This document shows, piece by piece, positions 40,718-50,529 of a stretch of 64,000 bases of DNA (positions are counted from its first letter, which is position 1; the number at the start of each line of letters is the position of its first letter). Made by a program: the position numbers and the translations under genes. Origin of the DNA: Pseudomonadota bacterium (GTDB taxonomy: Bacteria > Pseudomonadota > Alphaproteobacteria > Acetobacterales > Acetobacteraceae); the NCBI GenBank assembly GCA_021798915.1, contig JAJZBM010000002.1, positions 216,690-280,689 of the forward strand, in the 5' to 3' direction. The notes below the pieces were generated by a model, which was not told the origin of the DNA, ran no database searches, and saw only the letters and a program-made list of their open reading frames with translations.

Positions 40718-41377
40718 ATGGGCGCCAGCGGATTTCCGATTGATCTGATCCTGTTCGGCATGATCGCGCTGTTTCTGGTGCTGCGGCTCCGGAGCGTGCT
40801 CGGCCGGCGCACCGGTTTCGAGCGCCCGGAGCCGCCGGCGCTCGCTGAGGGCGGCACGGTGATCGAGGGTCACGCCGAACCGGTCGCCATGCCGCCGGCA
40901 CCGAGCCGCGGCTTCCCGACGCCCGACAGCCCGGCGACCCTGGCTCTCGGCGCGATGCGCGGCATCGACCGCAGCTTCGATCCGATGGCATTCCTGATGG
41001 GCGCCGAACGCGCCTTCCGCCTCATCGTCACCGCCTATGCGAAGGGTGATCGCGCCACCCTGACGCCGCTGCTCGGGACGGAGACCGGCCAGATTTTCGA
41101 CGCCGCGATCACCGCGCGCGAGGCCGCCGGCGAGACCGCCGAAAGTGAGATCAAGGCGCTGCTCGCCGCGACCATCACCGATGCCGCGCTCGCCGGCACC
41201 CGCGCCAGAATCACCGTCCGCTTCGTCTCCGACCAGGTGAGCCTGACCCGTGGACGCGGCGGCGAGATCGTCCACGGCAGCGAGGCGGTGACCGAGATCA
41301 CCGATCTCTGGGTCTTCGAGCGCGACCTTGCCAGCAGCGATCCCACCTGGCGGCTGGCCGCGGCGCAAAGCCACTGA
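40718..41377 (+). CDS. Tim44/TimA-domain inner membrane protein
   Basis: N-terminal TM, then FLMGAERAFRLIVTAYAKGDRATLTPLL...VHGSEAVTEITDLWVFERDLASSDPTWRLAAAQSH. Confidence 0.85.
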   Translation: MGASGFPIDLILFGMIALFLVLRLRSVLGRRTGFERPEPPALAEGGTVIEGHAEPVAMPPAPSRGFPTPDSPATLALGAMRGIDRSFDPMAFLMGAERAFRLIVTAYAKGDRATLTPLLGTETGQIFDAAITAREAAGETAESEIKALLAATITDAALAGTRARITVRFVSDQVSLTRGRGGEIVHGSEAVTEITDLWVFERDLASSDPTWRLAAAQSH

Positions 41378-41395
41378 CGTTTCCTGGGAGTTCTG

Positions 41396-42595
41396 ATGAT
41401 CGACGCCGATATGACGCGGCGCTGGCTGCGGCAGGCGGCCGGGCTGGCCCTCTCTCTTTTACTCGCCGCCTGCGTCGTCGCGCCGCCGCCGTCGGCAGGG
41501 CCACACATGGCGCTGGCGCCGGTTTCCTTCACCGACCTCCCGGGTTGGGCGCAGGATGACAGCGCCGCCGCCCTTGCCGCCTTCGCCCGGAGCTGCGCGC
41601 GGCTCGCGGTGATGCCGGCGGATCAGCTGCTCGGCGGCGAGGGGCTGGCGGAAACGCGCGGTGGGCGAGCGGAAAACTGGCGCGCGCTCTGTGAGCAAGC
41701 CCGCCACCTGCCATCCGGAGACCAGGGCGCGGCGCGGCATTTTTTTGAAAATGGTTTTCAACCCTATCTCGTCAGCGAAGCCAATACCGCCGAAGCTCTC
41801 TATACCGGCTATTACGAACCCACATTGCGTGGCGCGCGCAGCCCGGGCGGCGCTTTCCAGACCCCGTTGCTCGGCCGCCCGCTCGATCTCGTCACCGCTG
41901 ATCTCGGCGATTTCACGGCTGATCTCAAAGGCCGCCACATCGCCGGACGGGTCGCCAATGGTCGCCTCGTCCCCTATCCGACGCGCGCCGAAATCGATGC
42001 CGGGGCACTCGCCAGCCAGCGCCTGGCGATCCTTTGGGTGAGCAGCCCGATCGATGCGTTTTTCTTGCAGATCCAGGGTGCCGGCAGAATAAATCTCCCG
42101 GACGGCACGCTGGTGCGGGTGGCCTATGCCGGGCAGAACGGCAGGCCCTACGTGCCGATCGGGCGGGTGCTCGCCGCGCGCGGCGAGATCACCGCCGATC
42201 AGATTTCCGAACAAACCATCCGCGCCTGGCTGATCGCGCACCCCAAGGAGGCGCAAGCGGTGATGGAGGAAAACCCCGATTACGTGTTTTTCCGCGAATT
42301 GCGTGATTATCCCGCCGATCTCGGCCCGCCCGGCACGCTCGGCGCGCCGCTGACACCGGAGCGCTCGCTGGCCGTCGACCGCCAGTTCATTCCGCTCGGC
42401 GCGCCGGTATTCATCGCGACGACCGATCCGGCGAACCACGCGCCGCTCGCCCGGCTGATGATAGCACAGGATCTCGGCGGCGCGATCACCGGGCCGCTCC
42501 GGGCCGATATCTTCTTCGGCTGGGGCAAGGATGCCGCCGAACGCGCCGGGCGGATGAACGCGCACGGGGCGGAGTATTTATTGCTGCCGCGGTAA
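41396..42595 (+). CDS. mltA: Membrane-bound lytic murein transglycosylase A
   Basis: LTGYYEP-like YTGYYEPTLRGAR; LWVSSPIDAFFLQIQGAGRINLPDGTLVRVAYAGQNGRPYVPIGRVL; DIFFGWGKDAAERAGRMN. Confidence 0.92.
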   Translation: MIDADMTRRWLRQAAGLALSLLLAACVVAPPPSAGPHMALAPVSFTDLPGWAQDDSAAALAAFARSCARLAVMPADQLLGGEGLAETRGGRAENWRALCEQARHLPSGDQGAARHFFENGFQPYLVSEANTAEALYTGYYEPTLRGARSPGGAFQTPLLGRPLDLVTADLGDFTADLKGRHIAGRVANGRLVPYPTRAEIDAGALASQRLAILWVSSPIDAFFLQIQGAGRINLPDGTLVRVAYAGQNGRPYVPIGRVLAARGEITADQISEQTIRAWLIAHPKEAQAVMEENPDYVFFRELRDYPADLGPPGTLGAPLTPERSLAVDRQFIPLGAPVFIATTDPANHAPLARLMIAQDLGGAITGPLRADIFFGWGKDAAERAGRMNAHGAEYLLLPR

Positions 42596-42611
42596 TGTAA
42601 TAATCAAGAAT

Positions 42612-42730
42612 CTTCTTTTTCTGAAGAAAAATAAGTAAAAAGACTTTTCATTGCTTCCTTGGAGGTAGCGGCGCCAGTGGCACGGTGTCACGGATTAAAG
42701 GTTTTTTGGTTCTTTTTTTCAAAAAAGAAC
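42612..42730. repeat. Composite dispersed element (copy D): two facing hairpin modules
   Basis: CTTCTTTTTCTGAAGAAAAATAAG-TAAAAAGACTTTTC ... ATTAAAGGTTTTTTG-GTTCTTTTTTTCAAAAAAGAAC. Confidence 0.85.
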
Positions 42731-42750
42731 CATCTTATCTCTTGTCTTCT

Positions 42751-43617
42751 TTAATTGATCTGCACCGATTGCAACGCCTCCTCCAATTCCTGGAAGCTCG
42801 GCATGTGCTGGTTGGGGACCATCTTGCGCCCGGTCTCGACGCTGATCTGTGGTGCGTTGCCATGCAGATGCGCGATCAGAACGGCGCGGATCACCTCGTA
42901 ATATTTCCCCTCCTCCTCGACGATTCCTTTGATGCGGGCGGCGAAGGGCGCGGTGAGGCCGTAGGAGAGCAGCACGCCGAGAAACGTGCCGACCAGCGCG
43001 CCGCCGATCATCTGCCCGAGCACGGCCGGCGGATCGCTGATATGCGACATGGTCTTGATCACGCCGAGCACGGCGGCGACGATGCCGAGCGCCGGCAGAC
43101 TGTCGGCGACGGTTTGCAGCGCGTGGGCGCTGTGCAACTCCTCGGCCATGGTTTTCTTGATCTCGCGCGCCATCACGTCCTCGATCTGGTAGGGATCGTC
43201 GGCGTTCATCCCGACCATCCGGAGATAGTCGCAAATCATCCCGCTGGCGTGGTGGTTGCCGAGAATCTTGGGATATTTCTGAAACGCTTTGCTCTCCTCG
43301 GGGCGTTCGATATGGGCTTCGAGCGCCATCGGCCCCTTGCTCGACGCGAGTTTGGCGAAAAAAAACAGCAGCGAGAGCAGATCGACATAGTCGGTCTTCG
43401 CGAAGGCCGCGCCCTTCATCACCTTCCCGAAACTGGACAGCGTATGTTTCACGTCGTGCATCGAGTTGGCCATCACCAGCGTTGCGGTGGCGGCGCCGCC
43501 GATCGAGATCATTTCGAACGGCAGCGCCTCGGCCAGGACGCCGATATTGCCCCCCGAGGCGATGAAGGTGCCGAAAACACAAACCAGCAAAAAGACCAGT
43601 CCACCGATCGTCAGCAT
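42751..43617 (-). CDS. motA: Flagellar motor stator protein MotA
   Basis: VFGTFIASGGNIGVLAEALPFEMISIGGAATATLVMAN...DSLPALGIVAAVLGVIKTMSHI...GALVGTFLGVLLSYGLTAPFA. Confidence 0.95.
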   Translation of the reverse strand: MLTIGGLVFLLVCVFGTFIASGGNIGVLAEALPFEMISIGGAATATLVMANSMHDVKHTLSSFGKVMKGAAFAKTDYVDLLSLLFFFAKLASSKGPMALEAHIERPEESKAFQKYPKILGNHHASGMICDYLRMVGMNADDPYQIEDVMAREIKKTMAEELHSAHALQTVADSLPALGIVAAVLGVIKTMSHISDPPAVLGQMIGGALVGTFLGVLLSYGLTAPFAARIKGIVEEEGKYYEVIRAVLIAHLHGNAPQISVETGRKMVPNQHMPSFQELEEALQSVQIN

Positions 43618-43627
43618 GGCCGGATGC

Positions 43628-44833
43628 TCACCGGTTGGTGGCGGGTGCGGCGGCGGGCGCCGGGTGAGACGTCACCTTGGGTGGTGGCGCGGCGCGCAAG
43701 ACCACGACGGCGATCCGCCGGTTGGCGGCAGCGAGAGGGTCGCCGGGCAGCAGTAATTCGCGATCGGCGTGGCCGGTGACGCTCTGGAACCGATCTTCCG
43801 AGAGGCCGGCCTCGGAGAGAAAGCGCCGTGTCGCGTTGGCGCGCTCGGTCGAGAGATCCCAGTTCGTTTTGCCACCGCCATGATAGGGGGCGGCGTCGGT
43901 ATAGCCGCCGATCGACAGGCGTTCGGGCAGCCGGTTCAAGACCGGGGTGATTTTCGCCAGCAGGTCGCGCGCCCGCCCATTCGGGGCCGAGGCGCCGAGA
44001 TCGAACATCGGGCGCTTATCTTCATCGAGGATCTGGATGCGAAGCCCCTCCGGCGTTTCGTCGATGGCGAGCTGGTGGGCGAGATCGCGGAGTGCCGGGT
44101 CGCTCGCGATGGCGGCACGGATTTCGCGCGCCGCCTGTTGGAAGGAGGCCTCCTCCGCGCGGCGGGGGTCGGCGTCCTTGGCCGCCGCCGGCGGGATCGG
44201 CGCCGGCGTCGTGGCGCTGGCGGCGGTTGCGGCTGCGGTTGCCGTAGCCCCCCCCTTGGTCTCGGTCGCGGCCGTGGTTTGCGGCGCGACCACCGCCTGG
44301 CCGCCGGGGGCCGCCGGGCCGCTGTCGCCGCGCCCGGATTTGCCGTCATCGGCGCGGAAGGTGAGGGTGTTGCCGGGAAGACCGTTGCCGCTCCCGGTCA
44401 GATCCTTGCCACCGGGGTTGAGATCGTCGTTCTGGTTGGGATCGGGCTGAACCTGCGCCGGCGTCTCGCCATTATCCTCATCGACGTCCTGCACCGCCTC
44501 GGCGGCGCCCATCACCACCTGCTCGGCGCCGCGATCGGAGACCATATTGCCGTCCTCGAACGGCGTCTTGCCGCCGAACGGCTTGCCGGACCCCGATGTT
44601 TGGTGGCTGAAGATATTGGACTTGCTGAAATAATCGGCAAGGCCGCGGCGTTGCTCCTCAGATGTCGCGTTGATCAGCCACATCAGCAGGAAAAACGCCA
44701 TCATGGCGGTCACGAAATCGGCGTACGCGACCTTCCAGGCGCCGCCGTGATGGCCGCCTTCGATCACCTCCTCCTTGCGGATGAGGACGATTTTCTTGGC
44801 GTTTTCGCCGTTTTTGCCGCTTTTGCCTGCCAT
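43628..44833 (-). CDS. motB: Flagellar motor protein MotB (OmpA-type)
   Basis: GGAWKVAYADFVTAMMAFFLLMWLINATSEEQ...LSIGGYTDAAPYHGGGKTNWDLSTERANATRRFL. Confidence 0.95.
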   Translation of the reverse strand: MAGKSGKNGENAKKIVLIRKEEVIEGGHHGGAWKVAYADFVTAMMAFFLLMWLINATSEEQRRGLADYFSKSNIFSHQTSGSGKPFGGKTPFEDGNMVSDRGAEQVVMGAAEAVQDVDEDNGETPAQVQPDPNQNDDLNPGGKDLTGSGNGLPGNTLTFRADDGKSGRGDSGPAAPGGQAVVAPQTTAATETKGGATATAAATAASATTPAPIPPAAAKDADPRRAEEASFQQAAREIRAAIASDPALRDLAHQLAIDETPEGLRIQILDEDKRPMFDLGASAPNGRARDLLAKITPVLNRLPERLSIGGYTDAAPYHGGGKTNWDLSTERANATRRFLSEAGLSEDRFQSVTGHADRELLLPGDPLAAANRRIAVVVLRAAPPPKVTSHPAPAAAPATNR

Positions 44834-44884
44834 TGTCTTCCGTGCCGCTCTTGCCCACGCCGGGGCAGCATGCACGGAGTTGCT

Positions 44885-44899
44885 TAACCCTTGCCTAAA
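44885..44899. promoter_or_regulatory. CtrA-like site TTAACCCTTGCCTAA upstream of motB
   Basis: TTAA-N7-CTAA; one mismatch to TTAA-N7-TTAA. Confidence 0.35.
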
Positions 44900-44935
44900 T
44901 TCGCCGGCCGATGGGCAAAATTTCGGCGAAAAAGA

Positions 44936-45766
44936 TCACGTCCGCCAGGATTGGTCGCGGCGATCGAGGAGACGCAGCATGGCCGGCCATTCCATCACGC
45001 CGAACCGCCGCCGTGTCTCGGGCTGATAGAGATGCTTCGCGTGCGCGATCACCGCTTCCGGCGGGAAGGACAGCTCGGTCCGCGCCGCCATCGCGTCCAC
45101 CTGCGCGCGGCAGGCCATTTCCAGCCAATAGAGGGCGTTGAACGCTTCGGCTGCGCTCGGCGCGGCGGTGAGCAGGCCGTGATTGCGCAGAATCATGCAA
45201 CTCGCGCCGCCGAGATCGGCGACCAGCCGGGCGCGCTCAGCGGGATCGACCGCCGGCCCCTCGTAATCGTGATAGGCGATCGGCAGGCAGCGCATCGCGG
45301 TCTGGGTCAGCGCGAGCAGGCCGCAGCGCATCGCCGAGACCGCCATGCCGGCGCGGGTGTGGGTGTGAATGACGCAGCCGACATCGGCGCGCGCGCCATG
45401 CACGGCGCTATGGATGACATAGCCCGCCTGGTTGATGCCGATATCGGCGTGCGGATTGAGCAGAATCCGGCCGGCGAGATCGATGGTGATCAGGCTGGAG
45501 GCGGTGATTTCCTCATACATCCAGCCATAGGGGTTGATCAGCAGCCGCTCGCCTCCGCCCGGGACGTGACCCGGGATGCGCACGGTTATGTGGTTGTAGA
45601 CGAGATCGCTCATGCCGAAATGCGCGACCAGGCGGTAGCATGCGGCGGCATCGAGGCGCGCCTGCCATTCCGCGGCGGAGACATGCTCGCGCACCCGGTC
45701 GAGGGCGATTCTCTCGCCGCCGCCGGCATCGGGAAGGGCGGTGATGATGGGGGTGGTTTCGGACAT
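44936..45766 (-). CDS. Class II aldolase/adducin family protein
   Basis: ACYRLVAHFGMSDLVYNHITVRIPG...LINPYGWMYEEITASSLITID...CVIHTHTRAGMAVSAM...MILRNHGLLTAA. Confidence 0.9.
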   Translation of the reverse strand: MSETTPIITALPDAGGGERIALDRVREHVSAAEWQARLDAAACYRLVAHFGMSDLVYNHITVRIPGHVPGGGERLLINPYGWMYEEITASSLITIDLAGRILLNPHADIGINQAGYVIHSAVHGARADVGCVIHTHTRAGMAVSAMRCGLLALTQTAMRCLPIAYHDYEGPAVDPAERARLVADLGGASCMILRNHGLLTAAPSAAEAFNALYWLEMACRAQVDAMAARTELSFPPEAVIAHAKHLYQPETRRRFGVMEWPAMLRLLDRRDQSWRT

Positions 45767-45769
45767 GGC

Positions 45770-46777
45770 TCATCCTCCTCGCGTCAGGCCCAGATATCGC
45801 CGGGCCAGGGCGCCGGCGCGCCTTTCGATCAAGGCCGCGACCCGTCTGAGCGGCCGCCGTGCGGCGGCGGTGGCGAAGCCGCTGGCGAGGCGCGCGTTGA
45901 TCGCGGCGAGGCGGTCGTTGAGCGCCGCGATCTCGGTTTCCCGCTCGGCGAGCTTGAGATCGCGCAGATAGACGTCATAGCGCGCCGCCTTGTGTTCGAT
46001 GGTCATCGCGGCGAGCCGGTTTTCGGTCGCGTTGAGCTGGCGTTCGAGCCGCATCAGATAGCGCGTCGCCGGGGTTTCGGCGCGCCGGCGGGCGAGCAAT
46101 TCGTCGGTATGGAAGCGGTAGAGATCGGGGTGCGCGAGATCGCTCGCCTGCGTGCGCGGCCAGCCCGCATCCGCCGGCAGGGAAAGCCGGGCCCGCCCGG
46201 CAGCGTTGGCATAGAGAAAAACATTCTGCCGGTACCAGAACGGGATCCGCCGATCATCCCAGATGCGCGGGCGGATGACGTCGTGCGGGCCATAGCCATG
46301 CGCCGCGAACAGTCCCGCCCAATAGCTCGGCCAGCGCTCGTTGATGTGGTGGGTGCCGTCCTGGCCGGGGATGGCGGCGCTGAACAGCACGATATCGGCG
46401 AGCGCGCAGAGATCGGCGATGAAGCTTTCGCCGCGGGAAGGGGGCAGATGCTCGGCGACCTCGAGCGAGACGGCGAGATCGAAGCGCCGTGACAGGGTGA
46501 TCGGCCGGGCGAGGTCGGTTTCGCGGAAACATGCCGGTGCGATCGCCAATGTCGCGGCGGTTTCGCCGCCGTCGAGGCCGAGCAGGTCGCCAACCCCGCC
46601 GCGCCCGAACGCCGCGAGCCAGTGGCCGGCGCCGCAACCGACATCGACCACCGCGCCGAGATCGGGCAGCATGGCGAGGACCAGCGGCACGACCAGCGCT
46701 GCGGCCTCCTCCGCCCCTTCGGCGTGGCCGGTGAAGAAATCCTGATCATAGATCGCCTTGAGGTCAGTGGCGCTCAT
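45770..46777 (-). CDS. SAM-dependent methyltransferase with C-terminal coiled coil
   Basis: AVVDVGCGAGHWLAAFGRGGVGDLLGLDGG...FDLAVSLEVAEHLPPSR. Confidence 0.85.
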   Translation of the reverse strand: MSATDLKAIYDQDFFTGHAEGAEEAAALVVPLVLAMLPDLGAVVDVGCGAGHWLAAFGRGGVGDLLGLDGGETAATLAIAPACFRETDLARPITLSRRFDLAVSLEVAEHLPPSRGESFIADLCALADIVLFSAAIPGQDGTHHINERWPSYWAGLFAAHGYGPHDVIRPRIWDDRRIPFWYRQNVFLYANAAGRARLSLPADAGWPRTQASDLAHPDLYRFHTDELLARRRAETPATRYLMRLERQLNATENRLAAMTIEHKAARYDVYLRDLKLAERETEIAALNDRLAAINARLASGFATAAARRPLRRVAALIERRAGALARRYLGLTRGG

Positions 46778-46827
46778 CCGCTCTCTCCGGCTCCCACGGC
46801 GACAATGCCGCAGACACTGCCCAACGA

Positions 46828-46863
46828 ATAAAAGTTTTTTGGTTCTTTTTTTCAAAAAAGAAC
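46828..46863 (-). repeat. Single module of dispersed hairpin repeat (copy E)
   Basis: Module 46828-46863 identical to 18795-18830; with upstream ACACTGCYCAACGA the match to copy A spans about 50 bp with one mismatch. Confidence 0.88.
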
Positions 46864-46885
46864 AATCTTCTATCTCCCCCCTTAT

Positions 46886-47872
46886 TTATATATTTCCACC
46901 CAAAACCTCGGCGAACACCGCCGGATCGACATTACCGCCGCTGAGCACCGCGGCGACGACGCGCCCCTTGGCCGGAAACTTGCCGGCGAGCAACGCTGCC
47001 AGCGCGACCGCGCCGCCGGGTTCGACGACCAGCTTGAGATGGCGGAAGGCGAACGCCATCGCCGCCCGCACCTCCGCCTCGCTGACCACGAGACCGCCGG
47101 CGAGATGGGCGCGGTTGATCGCGAAGGTGAGGCGCCCGGGGCTCGGCGCGAGTAGGGCATCGCAGAACCCGCTGCCGCCGGGGGCGTTCGCGAGGCGCGT
47201 GCCGGCGGCGAGCGAGCGCGTGGTGTCGTCCCACCCCTCGGGTTCGACGGCATAGACCCGGGTTCCAGGCGCCGCGCCAGCGGCGGCGAGCGCGCAGCCG
47301 GCGATCAGGCCGCCGCCTCCGGTGCAGACCAGCAGGGCCTCCGGCGCGGCCCCGCGGGCGCGGCATTCGGCGAAGATCTCGAGCGCCAGCGTCCCTTGTC
47401 CGGCGATGACGTCACGGTGGTCGAAAGGTGGGATGATGGTGGCGCCGTGGTCTGCGGCGAAGGCTTGGGCGAGGGCTTCGCGGTCCTCGCTTGCGCGGTC
47501 ATAGAGCCGGATCTCCGCGCCCCAATTTGCGGTGCTCTCGCGTTTGATCGCCGGTGCGTCCGCCGGCATGAAAACGCTCGCCGTGATCCCAGCGGCAGCA
47601 GCAGCAGCAGCGACGGCTTGGCCATGATTGCCGGAGGAATAGGTGACGATGCCCGCCGCCCGTGCCGCCGCCGGCAGTTGCAGCACGGCGTTGGTCGCGC
47701 CACGAAATTTGAAGCTGCCGGTGCGCTGGAGCGGCTCGGCCTTGAGGAAGATCCGCCCGCCGGTGATCTCATCGAGCCGCGGATGCGAGAGGAGTGGCGT
47801 GGTCACGATCCGGCCGGCCAGCCGCGCCGCCGCCGCCGCCACATCCTCGAATTCGGGCAAACCCTCGGCCAT
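46886..47872 (-). CDS. PLP-dependent threonine/serine dehydratase family protein
   Basis: GRIFLKAEPLQRTGSFKFRGATNAVLQL...YSSGNHGQAVAAAAAAAGI...VCTGGGGLIAGCALAA. Confidence 0.92.
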   Translation of the reverse strand: MAEGLPEFEDVAAAAARLAGRIVTTPLLSHPRLDEITGGRIFLKAEPLQRTGSFKFRGATNAVLQLPAAARAAGIVTYSSGNHGQAVAAAAAAAGITASVFMPADAPAIKRESTANWGAEIRLYDRASEDREALAQAFAADHGATIIPPFDHRDVIAGQGTLALEIFAECRARGAAPEALLVCTGGGGLIAGCALAAAGAAPGTRVYAVEPEGWDDTTRSLAAGTRLANAPGGSGFCDALLAPSPGRLTFAINRAHLAGGLVVSEAEVRAAMAFAFRHLKLVVEPGGAVALAALLAGKFPAKGRVVAAVLSGGNVDPAVFAEVLGGNI

Positions 47873-47895
47873 CACATGTCCTCCCCCGGCTCCTG

Positions 47896-49404
47896 TCATG
47901 GGCGCGGCAGCACCGCCGCCGCCGGCGCGCCGTCGCCGAGGCGCAAAAGATACAACCGATAGCGCTCGGCGGTCACGCCGAGACGCGCGCGGACGACCTC
48001 GCCGCGCGGCGCAAGGGCGAGCCCGGCGCCGCTCGGGCGTGCCGTCCGCCGCGCGCTCTCGACCAGCAGCCCCGGCGCCGCGGTGAGAGCCGCGTCTCCG
48101 TGCGGGAGCGAAAACAATGCCCAGCGCGGCGCGATCCCGACCACCACCACGTCGCGCGGCAGCAGCCAGGCGAGCATCGCCGCCTCGCCGTAATTCTCGT
48201 CGGCGACGAAAGCGGCGCCGCTGGCAAGCCGCGCCGCCTCGACCGCGTCGGCCCATTCGCGCCAGCCGCCGAGGCGCGCCAGCGTCGGGTCGAGCCGACG
48301 GGGCAGCGGCAGCGGCGCCGCGACCGCTTGCCAATAGACCAGGCCGGTGATGAGAAAGCCGAGCGCCGCCGCCGGTGCCAGCCAACGCCGCCAGGCGCCG
48401 CCGAGCCCGCCCGCCGCGATCAGCGCCGCCGGGTAGCAGATCGCCGGCCAATTCGCCTGCACCCGATCGCCGATCGCGTGTTCGAGGAAAACCAGGCCGG
48501 GCAGACCGCCGAGCGCCAGTAAAAGCCCGTCGCCGGGGGGGCGTTCGTGCCAAAACCGCCGCGCAACGCCGACAAAGCCCGCAACAACGAGCAAAAACAC
48601 CAGCGGGGTTGCAAGTCCGATCTGCCCCGCGATCAATTCGCCGAGAAACCGCAAGCCGGGATGCCAGGCGGCGCTCCGTCCACCCTGTTTTGTGAAACTC
48701 GCGAAGCCGTGCCCGGCATTCCACGCGAGGACCGGGACGAAGAGCAAAAACCCCAGCCCCACCCCACCCCAAACCGGGAAGCGGCCGAGCCAGGGGCGGA
48801 GTTGCGGCACCGCGAGCAGCCACGCCCCGGCGCCGATGAACAGCAATAATCCGGTATATTTGCCATCCAAGGCGAGGCCGGCGAACAGGCCGGCGAGCAG
48901 CCACCAACCGCCCGTGCGGCGCGCAACGAACCGCGCCAGCGCCCAGAGCGTCGCCGTCCAGAACAGCATGAGCGGCGTATCCGGCGTCATCGTCACCGCC
49001 CCCGCCGCCATCAGCAACGTCGCATTGAACAGCAGCGCCGCCGCAACCCCGGCGCGCCGGCCGGGGGCCAGATCCTCGGCCGCCAAGGCGAGCAAAAGCG
49101 AGCCGATCAGCGCCGAAACCGGCGCCAAAAGCCGCACCCCGAGCGCCGAAGGCCCGATCAGGGCGACGCCGAGGCGCACGAACAGCGCCACCATCGGAGG
49201 GTGATCGAGATAGCCCGGCGCCAGCGCCCGCGACCAGACCCAATAATAGGCCTCGTCCGGGGAGAGCGGCGTCAGCGCCGCGACCGCGAGGCGGAGGGCG
49301 GTCAGAGCCAGGAGAAAGAGTAAGAGATAGACAGGCAGGGAAGGCGAGGGGTGCTGCCCCTCGACCCCGCCAGGGACATCGTCCCTGGACCTCATCCCGC
49401 TCAT
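47896..49404 (-). CDS. ArnT/GT39-family membrane glycosyltransferase
   Basis: PLSPDEAYYWVWSRALAPGYLDHPPMVALFVRLG...ALDGKYTGLLLFIGAGAWLL; ATGA overlap with upstream gene. Confidence 0.88.
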   Translation of the reverse strand: MSGMRSRDDVPGGVEGQHPSPSLPVYLLLFLLALTALRLAVAALTPLSPDEAYYWVWSRALAPGYLDHPPMVALFVRLGVALIGPSALGVRLLAPVSALIGSLLLALAAEDLAPGRRAGVAAALLFNATLLMAAGAVTMTPDTPLMLFWTATLWALARFVARRTGGWWLLAGLFAGLALDGKYTGLLLFIGAGAWLLAVPQLRPWLGRFPVWGGVGLGFLLFVPVLAWNAGHGFASFTKQGGRSAAWHPGLRFLGELIAGQIGLATPLVFLLVVAGFVGVARRFWHERPPGDGLLLALGGLPGLVFLEHAIGDRVQANWPAICYPAALIAAGGLGGAWRRWLAPAAALGFLITGLVYWQAVAAPLPLPRRLDPTLARLGGWREWADAVEAARLASGAAFVADENYGEAAMLAWLLPRDVVVVGIAPRWALFSLPHGDAALTAAPGLLVESARRTARPSGAGLALAPRGEVVRARLGVTAERYRLYLLRLGDGAPAAAVLPRP

Positions 49405-50522
49405 CGCGCGCGCCAGACCAGGGTCGCGGAAATGGCGTAGTTCCACACCACCGCGACGATCGCCCCGGCGGCGCCGGCGACGGTGAGGGAGTTGTGGTCC
49501 TCATAGAGGGTGCGGGCGATGCCGAGATCGGCCACCGCGCCGATCCCGCAAAACAGCATGAACAGCACGAAGCCACGCCACAGCCGCGCCCCGCGTAAGC
49601 GCTGGTCGCGATAGGTGAGGGTGTTGTTGAGCTGAAAATTGACCCCCATGGCAATCACCGTCGCGATCGCCTGGGCCAGCGAAAACCCGAGCCCCATCGC
49701 CCGCCCGGCGGCGAGTGCCGCGAGATTGGCGCCCACCCCGACGAGGCCGACCCCGGCGAAAGCGATGAAGCGGAGCGGCACCGCGCCATGCAGCACGCGA
49801 TCGATCAGCAGCCCGGCGAACTGGGTGAGCACCAGCGCGTCGAGCTTGCTCTCGCCAAACGCGCGGGCGCGGAATTCGAATGGAATTTCAACTATCTTGA
49901 GCGGCGGGCGGGCATTGAACAAAAGATCGAGGAGGATTTTGAACCCGCTCCCGGCCAGGCGTGGCGCGATCTCCTCGAAGCGCTGGCGCCGCATCATGAA
50001 AAATCCGCTCATCGGATCGCTGGTCGGCGCCGGCAGAAAGAGCTGGGCGAAGCGGATGCCGAGCTTTGACAGCCGCTGGCGAAAACCGCCGGAGAGGCCC
50101 CCGGCGTCGCCGCCGGCGACATAGCGGCTGCCGATCGCGATATCGCCCTCGCCGGCTATCAATCGCGCGAGCATCGGCTTGAGGCGGGTTTCGTCGTGCT
50201 GCATGTCGCCGTCGATCACCGCGACGAACTCGGCCGAGGAAGACAGCGCCCCCTCGATCACCGCCGAGGACAGGCCGCGCCTTCCAACCCGGCGGAGGCA
50301 GCGGATGCGCGGGTCATGGGCCGCGATCTCGCGCACCATGGCGGCGGTGCCGTCCGGGCTGTTGTCATCGACGAACACCGCTTCCCAGGCCACCCCCCGG
50401 AGCGCCGCCTCCAGCCGCGCGACCAGCGGGGCGACATTGGCGCGCTCGTTATAGCACGGGACGACGACGGTGAGCCGCGCGGGCAAAGTTGGGGCGGGGG
50501 GCGAGGACATGCCGGAAAACAA
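49401..50522 (-). CDS. GT2 dolichol-phosphate mannosyltransferase-like with C-terminal GtrA domain
   Basis: LTVVVPCYNERANVAPLVARLEAAL...VFVDDNSPDGTAAMVREIA...VIDGDMQHDET; C-terminal GtrA-like TM domain. Confidence 0.9.
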   Translation of the reverse strand: MFSGMSSPPAPTLPARLTVVVPCYNERANVAPLVARLEAALRGVAWEAVFVDDNSPDGTAAMVREIAAHDPRIRCLRRVGRRGLSSAVIEGALSSSAEFVAVIDGDMQHDETRLKPMLARLIAGEGDIAIGSRYVAGGDAGGLSGGFRQRLSKLGIRFAQLFLPAPTSDPMSGFFMMRRQRFEEIAPRLAGSGFKILLDLLFNARPPLKIVEIPFEFRARAFGESKLDALVLTQFAGLLIDRVLHGAVPLRFIAFAGVGLVGVGANLAALAAGRAMGLGFSLAQAIATVIAMGVNFQLNNTLTYRDQRLRGARLWRGFVLFMLFCGIGAVADLGIARTLYEDHNSLTVAGAAGAIVAVVWNYAISATLVWRAR

Positions 50523-50529
50523 GCCGAAA

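Noticed and set aside
47873-49654. N-terminal 600 aa of ORF 46886..49654 (minus)
   Set aside because: Alternate frame of the GT39 gene; the dehydratase starts near 47872.
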